From Streptomyces sp. Ncost-T10-10d (GTDB lineage: Bacteria > Actinomycetota > Actinomycetes > Streptomycetales > Streptomycetaceae), in the NCBI RefSeq assembly GCF_900091955.1, contig NZ_FMDF01000130.1, positions 107,785-171,784 of the forward strand: a stretch of DNA of 64,000 nucleotides. The letters are read 5' to 3'. A program made the position numbers and the translations under genes. Shown piece by piece: positions 25,705 through 32,581 of this stretch; position 1 is the stretch's first letter, and each line of letters begins with the position of its first letter. A model generated the notes under the pieces. The model was not told where the DNA came from, searched no databases, and was given only the letters and a program-made list of their open reading frames with translations.

Positions 25705-25754
25705 TCGACCGACCGTCCGCTTCTTCTTCCGTACCGAAGCACCTGCTGTTGCAT
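25701..25754 (-). CDS. Possible 17-residue leader peptide of the LacI gene
   Basis: ATG 25754 opens the frame MQQQVLRYGRRSGRSVE and stops at TGA 25703-25701, overlapping the GTG of lacI (GTGA). A GAGGA site lies upstream. The regulator itself has only a poor ribosome site, so translational coupling through this leader is plausible. No conservation data are available, and it could be a chance frame. Confidence 0.35.
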   Translation of the reverse strand: MQQQVLRYGRRSGRSVE

Positions 25755-25769
25755 GTACCGATCCTCTTT

Positions 25770-25783
25770 TGAAAGCGCATTCA
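25770..25783. promoter_or_regulatory. Second LacI-type operator (autoregulation)
   Basis: TGAAAGCGCATTCA is an imperfect palindrome 66 bp upstream of the LacI start. It matches the sugar-operon operator at 12 of 14 positions, suggesting autoregulation by the same protein. Confidence 0.65.
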
Positions 25784-25830
25784 CCCTAGATCGCGGGCCG
25801 CGTGACGGGCAAGACCGCCCCAAAAATAGA

Positions 25831-25854
25831 CAGGCAACCTTGCAAGATGGCCTG
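25831..25854. promoter_or_regulatory. MarR operator
   Basis: A 24-bp palindrome centred on TTGCAA (25831-25854); 10 of its 12 base pairs match (CAGGCAACCTTG against CAAGATGGCCTG). It ends 20 bp before the MarR start codon, so it most likely represses the MarR-MFS operon. Confidence 0.65.
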
Positions 25855-25874
25855 TGCATCTTTACGCTGGAGGC

Positions 25875-26354
25875 ATGCCGGAACCTACCGAAGCCACCCC
25901 CGCCGACCCTCGCGCCGAGCTCTCCGACGAGCCGGGCGCCGAGCAGCTGGCGACGCAGCTCACCGCTGTGGTCAGCCGACTGATCCGGCGGCTGCGCACC
26001 ACCTCGTCGGACAGCCTGCTCACGCCGACGCAGCGCTCGGTGCTCGCCAGACTGGAGCGTGAGGGTCCGGCCACCACGGCCACGCTGGCCCGTGCCGAGT
26101 ACGTGCGTCCGCAGTCCATGCGGCTGACTCTCGGCGCACTGGAGAGCCAGGGGCTCGTCGAGCGGGCACCCGATCCGGCCGACGGCCGGAAGTCGGTGAT
26201 GTCGATGACGGAGGCCGGACTCACGACGCTCGCCGCGGTCCGGGCCGCCAAGCACAACTGGCTCGCCGAGGCCATCGCCGCCGAGCTCGACGGGGCCGAA
26301 CGCCGCACGGTCGCCGAGGCCGTCGATCTGCTCGACCGACTGGTCGGGAAGTGA
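25875..26354 (+). CDS. MarR-family regulator
   Basis: A 159-residue winged-helix repressor. LTPTQRSVLARLEREGPAT and TLARAEYVRPQSMRLTLGAL carry the recognition helix; the wing has ERAPDPADGRKSVMSMT. ATG 25875 is one base after GGAGG, an unusually tight spacing; the mRNA might start near it. Its stop overlaps the MFS start by 4 bp (GTGA), so the two are translationally coupled. It probably represses the operon through the palindrome upstream. Confidence 0.9.
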   Translation: MPEPTEATPADPRAELSDEPGAEQLATQLTAVVSRLIRRLRTTSSDSLLTPTQRSVLARLEREGPATTATLARAEYVRPQSMRLTLGALESQGLVERAPDPADGRKSVMSMTEAGLTTLAAVRAAKHNWLAEAIAAELDGAERRTVAEAVDLLDRLVGK

Positions 26355-27862
26355 CCGGCCAACCGCCCGGCCGGGAGACGCCCGGCCGGGCGGCACCCCC
26401 GGAGGCGATACGGGAGGCGCCGCCGCCTCCCGTACCCGCACAAGTGACGGCATTCGCACCCGCCCCGCCCGCAGGGGCACCCCTGCCGGACCCCACGGAA
26501 AAGCCCGCTCCCGGATTCAGCGCCCGCCTCACCGCCCCGCTCCTCATCGGCTCCCTGCTCAATCCGCTCAACACCACGATGATCTCCACCGCCCTGGTGG
26601 CGATCGGACACCACTTCGGCATCGGCGCCGCCGACACCGCCTGGCTGATCTCGGTCCTCTATCTCGCCAGCGCCGTCGCTCAGCCCGTACTCGGCAAGCT
26701 CGCCGATGTCCTGGGCCCCCGGCGCGTCTTCCTCGCCGGCCTGGTCGTCGTGATGGCATCCGGCCTGGTCGGGACATTCGCGCCTGACTTCGGGTGGCTC
26801 CTGGTGTCCCGGCTGCTGCTCGGTATCGGTACGTCGGCGGCCTACCCGGCCGCCATGGCGGTCCTGCGCGACGAGTCCCGGCGGATCGGCCGCGCAACCC
26901 CGCGGCCCGTCCTGGCCCGGCTCTCCTTCGCCGCACTCGGCAGCGCCGCCGTCGGGCCCACCCTCGGCGGACTGCTCGTCATGGTCGTCGGCTGGCGCGG
27001 CATCTTCGCCGTCAATGTGCCCGTCGCGCTCATCGCGTTCGGCTCCGCGCTGCTCTGGATCCCGGCGGACCCGCCACGCGGGCGCGCCGCCGACGGCAGT
27101 ACGCCGAGGCTCGACCTGGACCCGCTCGGCATCGGCCTCTTCTCGACCGCGCTCACCGTGCTCGTCGTCTTCCTGCTCGATCTCTCCCACCCCATGTGGT
27201 GGCTCCTCGCACCGTTCGCCGTACTGACCGCCGTCCTCCTGTGGTGGCAACTGCGCAGTCCGCGGCCCTTCATCGATGTGCGGATGCTGGCGGGCAACGG
27301 AGCGCTCGCCCGGACGTATCTGCGGCACGGGGTGAGCTATCTGCTGATCTACTGCGTCATGTACGGATACACGCAGTGGCTGGAAGAGGTACGGGGCTAC
27401 TCCTCCGGGCACACCGGACTGCTGATGCTGCCGATGTCGCTCGCCGCACTGGTCTGCTCGCTGCTCGGTGCCCGTACGAAGGGCATCCGCGGACCACTCG
27501 CGCTGGCCTGCGTGCTGCTCACCGTCGGCGCCGGGACGCTGGCGTTCTTCTCCGGCTCCACGCCGCTGGCCGTACTGCTGCTCGCCGGGGCCTGCTTCGG
27601 CATCCCGCAGGGGCTGATCGGTACGAGCAACCAGGCCGCCGTCCAGTCGTACGCCCCGCCCGAGGCCATCGGCGCCGCCGCCGGACTCCAGCGCACCGCC
27701 CAGTACATCGGGGCCATCACAGCATCCAGCCTGATCGCCCTCGCCTACGGCCGGTCAGCGAGCGACGGCGGACTCCACCTCATGGCCGCGGTCTCCGTCG
27801 TGCTCGGCCTGCTGCTGATCGTCCTGACCGTCACCGACCGCGCCCTGCGCATCCGCAACTGA
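26351..27862 (+). CDS. MFS multidrug exporter (DHA2-like)
   Basis: A 503-residue major facilitator. After a 60-residue Pro-rich N-terminal tail come about 14 helices, beginning LTAPLLIGSLLNPLNTTMIS. GKLADVLGPRRVFL is the loop 2-3 motif and LDPLGIGLFSTAL the DHA2-type mid-segment. It is probably a proton-coupled drug efflux pump induced through the MarR protein. Its GTG start overlaps the MarR stop. The cysteine hydrolase follows after 35 bp, so an efflux-plus-modification operon is likely. Confidence 0.9.
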   Translation: MTGQPPGRETPGRAAPPEAIREAPPPPVPAQVTAFAPAPPAGAPLPDPTEKPAPGFSARLTAPLLIGSLLNPLNTTMISTALVAIGHHFGIGAADTAWLISVLYLASAVAQPVLGKLADVLGPRRVFLAGLVVVMASGLVGTFAPDFGWLLVSRLLLGIGTSAAYPAAMAVLRDESRRIGRATPRPVLARLSFAALGSAAVGPTLGGLLVMVVGWRGIFAVNVPVALIAFGSALLWIPADPPRGRAADGSTPRLDLDPLGIGLFSTALTVLVVFLLDLSHPMWWLLAPFAVLTAVLLWWQLRSPRPFIDVRMLAGNGALARTYLRHGVSYLLIYCVMYGYTQWLEEVRGYSSGHTGLLMLPMSLAALVCSLLGARTKGIRGPLALACVLLTVGAGTLAFFSGSTPLAVLLLAGACFGIPQGLIGTSNQAAVQSYAPPEAIGAAAGLQRTAQYIGAITASSLIALAYGRSASDGGLHLMAAVSVVLGLLLIVLTVTDRALRIRN

Positions 27863-27897
27863 ACCCGTTTCCCCCCCCCGTTTACAGGAGCACCACC

Positions 27898-28449
27898 ATG
27901 ACCGCCACCACTCTGGACCCGAAGACCGCCCTGGTCGTCGTCGACCTGCAGAAGGGCATCGTCGGACTGCCCACCGTCCACCCCGCCGCCGACATCGTCG
28001 CGAACTCCGCGACCCTCGCCGACGCCTTCCGCGCCAAGGGCCTCCCGGTCGTCCTGGTCCGCGTCACGGGCGGCGCCCCCGGCCGCACCGAGACTCCCAG
28101 GCACTCCGGCACGCCCGCCGCCGACTGGGCCGAGATCGTGTCCGAGCTCGGCCCGCGCGAGGGCGACATCGTCGTCACCAAGCAGCGGTGGGGGGCCTTC
28201 TACGGCACCGACCTCGACCTCCAGCTGCGCCGCCGGGGCGTCACCCAGGTCGTGGTGACGGGCGTGGCGACCAGCATCGGCGTCGAGTCCACCGCCCGCT
28301 GCGCGTACGAGCACGGCTACCACGTCACCGTCGCCACGGACGCGGTGACCGACATGGACGGCGACGCCCACCGCAACAGCGTCGAGAAGATCTTCCCGCG
28401 CCTCGGTGAGACGGACACCACCGAGGCGATCGTCAAGCTGCTCGGCTGA
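27898..28449 (+). CDS. Isochorismatase-family cysteine hydrolase
   Basis: A 183-residue Rossmann-like hydrolase. The catalytic triad is visible: Asp in VVVDLQKGIVG, Lys in TKQRWGAFYGTDLD, and Cys in ESTARCAYEHGY. The cis-peptide motif VVTGVATSIGVE is present. Members include nicotinamidases, isochorismatases and ureidoglycolate/amide hydrolases; the substrate cannot be told. ATG 27898 has CAGGAG. A run of nine C residues lies in the 35-bp gap before it. The stop is only 6 bp from that of the convergent sdhB. Confidence 0.9.
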   Translation: MTATTLDPKTALVVVDLQKGIVGLPTVHPAADIVANSATLADAFRAKGLPVVLVRVTGGAPGRTETPRHSGTPAADWAEIVSELGPREGDIVVTKQRWGAFYGTDLDLQLRRRGVTQVVVTGVATSIGVESTARCAYEHGYHVTVATDAVTDMDGDAHRNSVEKIFPRLGETDTTEAIVKLLG

Positions 28450-28455
28450 GCGGGA

Positions 28456-29229
28456 TCAGGGAGTCTCCCGCCGCCGGATCTTGTTCCCCAGCCACACCAG
28501 CGGGTCGTACGTGCGGTCCACGGCCCGTTCCTTCAGCGGGATCAGCGCATTGTCGGTGATCTTGATGTGTTCGGGGCACACCTCCGTACAGCACTTCGTG
28601 ATGTTGCAGTACCCCAGCCCGTGCTCCTCCTGGGCCGTCGCCTTCCGGTCGAGTCCCGACTCGGCGGCGGCGTCCAGGGGGTGCATGTCCAGCTCGGCGA
28701 TCCGCATCAGGAAGCGCGGTCCGGCGAACGCCGTCTTGTTCTCCTCGTGGTCGCGCACCACATGGCAGGTGTCCTGGCACAGGAAGCACTCGATGCACTT
28801 GCGGAACTCCTGCGAGCGGTCCACGTCGACCTGTTGCATCCGGTAGTCGCCCGCCCTCATCCCCTGCGGGGGCACGAAGGCGGGTACTTCCCGTGCCTTG
28901 GCGTAGTTGAACGTCACATCCGTCACCAGATCGCGGACGACCGGGAAGGCCCGCAGCGGGGTGACGGTGACCGTCTCCTCGCGGCCGAACACCGACATAC
29001 GTGTCATGCACATCAGCCGCGGCCTGCCGTTGATCTCCGCGCTGCACGAACCGCACTTGCCCGCCTTGCAGTTCCAGCGCACCGCCAGATCGCCCGCCTG
29101 GGTGGACTGGATCCGGTGGATGATGTCGAGGACGACCTCGCCGTCGTTCACCTCGACCGCGAAGTCCTCCAGGTCACCGCCGTCCGGGTCCCCGCGCCAC
29201 ACCCTGAACTGCGCCTTGTAGCTGCTCAC
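28456..29229 (-). CDS. sdhB: Succinate dehydrogenase/fumarate reductase iron-sulfur subunit
   Basis: A 257-residue electron-transfer subunit. The 2Fe-2S cluster ligands are in CKAGKCGSC with a later Cys in RLMC; the 4Fe-4S motif is CIECFLCQDTC; the third cluster uses CCTEVCPEH. It passes electrons between the flavoprotein and the membrane anchor. GTG 29229 overlaps the sdhA stop by 4 bp (GTGA). It is the last gene of a leftward four-gene unit. Confidence 0.95.
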   Translation of the reverse strand: MSSYKAQFRVWRGDPDGGDLEDFAVEVNDGEVVLDIIHRIQSTQAGDLAVRWNCKAGKCGSCSAEINGRPRLMCMTRMSVFGREETVTVTPLRAFPVVRDLVTDVTFNYAKAREVPAFVPPQGMRAGDYRMQQVDVDRSQEFRKCIECFLCQDTCHVVRDHEENKTAFAGPRFLMRIAELDMHPLDAAAESGLDRKATAQEEHGLGYCNITKCCTEVCPEHIKITDNALIPLKERAVDRTYDPLVWLGNKIRRRETP

Positions 29230-31187
29230 TCGTACAGCTCCTCTTCGGCCAGGTACTTGACCAGCTCCTCCTTCTCGAAGAGGGAGAGCAGATCCGGACG
29301 GATGGGTTCGGTCGTCTTCCGTACGAGTTCGATCCGGCCGTCCGACGCACCTTGGGCAGCCTCGTCGGCCAGCCGGCACAGCAGATTGGCCGGGCGCCAG
29401 GAGCGTTCCATCGTCGGACAGTCCTCGCGGGTGTGACCGCCGCGGCTCTCCGTGCGTTCCAGGGCCGCCCGGGCGATGCATTCGCTGACCAGCAGCATGT
29501 TCCGCAGGTCCAGGGCGAGGTGCCAGCCGGGGTTGAACTGCCGGTGCCCCTCGATACCGGCGCGCCGTGCCCGTAGCCGCAGTGTGGCCAGTTTCTCCAG
29601 GGCCTGTTCCATCTCGGGCGCCCGCCGGATGATGCCGACCAGGTCGTTCATGGTCTGCTGGAGTTCCTGGTGGAGGGTGTACGGATTCTCCGCGGGCTCC
29701 CCGGCCGTATCCGGCTCCCCGGCGCTGAACGGACGCAGGGCCTCCGCTGCTGCCGCGTCGATCTGCTCGTTGTCCACCACCGGCGGGGTGCCGATGGCGC
29801 CCGCGTACTCGGCGGCGTGCAGTCCGGCCCGCCGCCCGAAGACCAGCAGGTCGGAGAGGGAGTTCCCGCCGAGCCGGTTGGAGCCGTGCATGCCGCCCGC
29901 GACCTCGCCCGCCGCGTACAGACCGGGCACGGCGACCGCGGCCGCGGTGTCGGAGTCGACGGCGATCCCGCCCATCACGTAGTGACAGGTCGGGCCGACC
30001 TCCATCGCCTCCGCCGTGATGTCGACATCCGCCAGCTCCTTGAACTGGTGGTACATCGAAGGCAGCCGCCGCCGGATCGTCTCCGCGGGCATCCGGGTCG
30101 ACACATCCAGGAACACCCCGCCGTGCGGCGAGCCGCGACCCGCCTTCACTTCGGAGTTGATGGCACGGGCGACCTCGTCGCGCGGGAGCAGCTCGGGCGG
30201 GCGGCGGTTGTGGTCCGGGTCCTCGTACCAGCGGTCGCCCTCCTCCTCCGACTGCGCGTACTTCTCCTTGAACACATCGGGGACGTAGTCGAACATGAAC
30301 CGCTTGCCCTCGGAGTTGCGCAGCACCCCGCCGTCGCCGCGCACCGACTCGGTGACGAGGATGCCCTTCACCGACGGCGGCCAGACCATGCCGGTCGGAT
30401 GGAACTGCACGAACTCCATGTTCAGCAGCGGTGCGCCCGCCAGCAGGGCGAGGGCGTGGCCGTCGCCGGTGTACTCCCAGGAGTTCGACGTCACCTTGAA
30501 GGACTTGCCGATGCCGCCGGTGGCGAGGATCACCGCCGGGGCTTCGAGCACGAAGAAGCGCCCGGACTCGCGCTCGTAGCAGAAGGTTCCGCAGACCCTC
30601 CCCCCGAGCCTTCGGCCGGGGGCGACCCCCACCTCGCCTCGCTCCCCTTCCTTGAGGACGCGAGTCACGGTGCACTCCTGGAAGACCTTCAACCGGGCTT
30701 CGTAGTCGCCGTGTTCGCGGTGGTCCTCCTGTTGCAGCGAGACGATCTTCTGCTGGAGAGTCCGGATCAGTTCGAGGCCGGTACGGTCCCCGACGTGTGC
30801 GAGCCGCGGGTACTCATGGCCGCCGAAGTTGCGCTGGGAGATCTTTCCGTCCGGCGTACGGTCGAAGAGCGCGCCCCAGGTCTCCAGCTCCCAGACCCGG
30901 TCGGGCGCCTCCTTGGCGTGCAGCTCCGCCATCCGCCACTGGTTGAGGAACTTCCCGCCGCGCATGGTGTCGCGGAAGTGCACCTGCCAGTTGTCCCCGG
31001 AGTTCACATTGCCCATGGACGCGGCGATTCCGCCCTCCGCCATGACCGTGTGCGCCTTGCCGAAGAGCGATTTGCAGATGACCGCGGTACGCGCCCCGCG
31101 CTCCCGCGCCTCGATGGCGGCGCGCAGCCCGGCGCCTCCGGCACCGACCACGATGACGTCCCACTGCTGCCGTTCGAGCTCTGTCAT
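29226..31187 (-). CDS. sdhA: Succinate dehydrogenase/fumarate reductase flavoprotein subunit
   Basis: A 653-residue FAD enzyme interconverting succinate and fumarate at the membrane. DVIVVGAGGAGLRAAIEA (10-27) binds FAD; His46 in KAHTVMAEGG is the probable covalent FAD attachment site. Active-site motifs FVQFHPTG and GSNRLGGNSLSD are intact. It starts directly after the anchor's stop (TGAATG). The type and single large anchor resemble the Bacillus-like class B enzymes in actinobacteria. Whether it is the aerobic or reductive enzyme is not decided by sequence. Confidence 0.95.
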   Translation of the reverse strand: MTELERQQWDVIVVGAGGAGLRAAIEARERGARTAVICKSLFGKAHTVMAEGGIAASMGNVNSGDNWQVHFRDTMRGGKFLNQWRMAELHAKEAPDRVWELETWGALFDRTPDGKISQRNFGGHEYPRLAHVGDRTGLELIRTLQQKIVSLQQEDHREHGDYEARLKVFQECTVTRVLKEGERGEVGVAPGRRLGGRVCGTFCYERESGRFFVLEAPAVILATGGIGKSFKVTSNSWEYTGDGHALALLAGAPLLNMEFVQFHPTGMVWPPSVKGILVTESVRGDGGVLRNSEGKRFMFDYVPDVFKEKYAQSEEEGDRWYEDPDHNRRPPELLPRDEVARAINSEVKAGRGSPHGGVFLDVSTRMPAETIRRRLPSMYHQFKELADVDITAEAMEVGPTCHYVMGGIAVDSDTAAAVAVPGLYAAGEVAGGMHGSNRLGGNSLSDLLVFGRRAGLHAAEYAGAIGTPPVVDNEQIDAAAAEALRPFSAGEPDTAGEPAENPYTLHQELQQTMNDLVGIIRRAPEMEQALEKLATLRLRARRAGIEGHRQFNPGWHLALDLRNMLLVSECIARAALERTESRGGHTREDCPTMERSWRPANLLCRLADEAAQGASDGRIELVRKTTEPIRPDLLSLFEKEELVKYLAEEELYE

Positions 31188-32039
31188 TCAGAAAAACCTC
31201 GGATCGTCGAAGGCGCCGGAGGCGACGAGACAGACGTAGAAGTCGGCGAGCGCCACGCTGATCAGCGAGGCCCAGGCGAGCAGCATGTGCCGGGCGTTGA
31301 GCCGGCCCACCCAGCCCCAGAGCCGGTAGCGCACGGGGTGCTTGGAGAAGTGCCGCAGCCGGCCGCCGATGATGTGGCGGCAGGAGTGGCAGGACAGGGT
31401 GTACGCCCAGATCAGGGTGATGTTGGCCAGGAAGATCAGCGAGCCGAGGCCCATGTGGCCCCAGGCGTAGTGCTCGTCGCGGAAGGAGAGCACGGTGTCG
31501 TACGTGAGGATCCCGGCGACCGGTACCGCGGCGTAGAAGAAGTACCGGTGGATGTTCTGCATGATCAGCGGGAAGCGGGTCTCACCCGTGTATTTCGTGT
31601 GCGGCTCGGCGACCGCGCAGGCCGGGGGCGATGCCCAGAAGCCTCGGTAGTAGGCCTTGCGGTAGTAGTAGCAGGTCAGCCGGAAGCCGAGCGGGAAGAT
31701 CAGGATCAGCAGTGCGGGGGAGAGGCCCCACCAGTTGCCGAAGAGCTCCCAGTTCGGGCCGTGCCGCATGGGGGCGCAGTTCTCCGCCAGACAGGGCGAG
31801 TAGAACGGCGACACATAGGGGGCGGCGTAGTAGTCGGCGTTCGAGAAGGCCCGCCATGTCGAGTAGACGATGAAGGCGAGCAGCCCGCCGGCCGTCAGAG
31901 CCGGCGCCAGCCACCAGCGGTCGGTCCGCAGATGACGGGCCGCGATGGCGGCCCGGGAGGGGTCGCGGACGCCTGCCGCCCGTGGCGCCGTCGTCATCGG
32001 TCGAGGTGGTTCCGTACCTGGTTCCGTACCGGTGGCCAA
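31188..32039 (-). CDS. sdhC: Succinate dehydrogenase membrane-anchor subunit
   Basis: A 283-residue anchor with about five membrane helices, starting near WWLAPALTAGGLLAFIVYSTW. Membrane histidines (NIHRYFFYAAVP, DEHYAWGHMGLG, CHSCRHIIGG) could be haem ligands. TTG 32039 is chosen because AGGAG lies 7 bases upstream; ATG 31997 is a shorter alternative. It sits in an operon with sdhA and sdhB and just 9 bp after a small gene. Quinone-linked function is inferred from family. Confidence 0.85.
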   Translation of the reverse strand: MATGTEPGTEPPRPMTTAPRAAGVRDPSRAAIAARHLRTDRWWLAPALTAGGLLAFIVYSTWRAFSNADYYAAPYVSPFYSPCLAENCAPMRHGPNWELFGNWWGLSPALLILIFPLGFRLTCYYYRKAYYRGFWASPPACAVAEPHTKYTGETRFPLIMQNIHRYFFYAAVPVAGILTYDTVLSFRDEHYAWGHMGLGSLIFLANITLIWAYTLSCHSCRHIIGGRLRHFSKHPVRYRLWGWVGRLNARHMLLAWASLISVALADFYVCLVASGAFDDPRFF

Positions 32040-32048
32040 GGAACTCTC

Positions 32049-32297
32049 CTAGGGGGCGTGCCGGCCCCGGACGCCCAGACCTTCGTCGTCCGATTCCGTC
32101 CACAGGGTGGCGTCGTACGGCGCTTCGCTGATCGTGATGACGCCGTCGACGGGTTCGGTGCGACCGGCGGCTTCGAGCGGCTCCGGCCCGGCTTCCGCCT
32201 CGCGCAGTCGCGCAAGGCTCCGCTCCAGCCGGCCGACGGTGCGGACCAGGTCGTCGAGGCAGTGCTGAACCGCCGTCAATTCCTCTTGCAGTGACAT
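32049..32297 (-). CDS. Small coiled-coil protein heading the sdh operon
   Basis: An 82-residue protein with no recognised domain. Residues 1-35 (LTAVQHCLDDLVRTVGRLER) form an amphipathic helix, probably a coiled coil, and the rest is acidic and disordered (WTESDDEGLGVRG). No signal peptide. ATG 32297; downstream the SdhC frame begins after 9 bp, so they are co-transcribed. It may be an accessory or assembly protein; no function is assigned. Confidence 0.6.
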   Translation of the reverse strand: MSLQEELTAVQHCLDDLVRTVGRLERSLARLREAEAGPEPLEAAGRTEPVDGVITISEAPYDATLWTESDDEGLGVRGRHAP

Positions 32298-32581
32298 GAC
32301 TTGCTCTCACTTCCGCGGTCGCGGGTGGTCATGTTCATGCGCCTGAGAGTGTCGCGCGTCACACCCCGGTTGTGAAGAGTGCGGGCCCTACCGGTCTCGC
32401 GGGTGTTCCGCCGCACGGGTGAGGTTCGGGGGTGCTGACGCCGTGTCTGCGCCGCCTCTCGCGCGGGGGCGCCTTCAGTGGACGGACGGAACCAGTGTGA
32501 TCAACTGCATATTCCACCAGAAACGCACAATCCGGCCCATCCGTGTGCGGGTGGGCCGGGCCGGCCCCGGAGGTATCAGCC
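32298..32581. other. Divergent promoter region between sdh and lpqW-like genes
   Basis: Nearly 300 bp with no gene. It must hold both promoters. The AT-richer stretch at 32490-32530 (around AACTGCATATTCC) is the likeliest start for the rightward transcript. No Rex-like TGTGAAC-NNN-GTTCACA palindrome was seen. Confidence 0.45.

Noticed and set aside
27871..27879. Run of nine C before the cysteine hydrolase
   Set aside because: It lies in a non-coding gap; slippage there would not alter a protein, and no phase-variation design is apparent.
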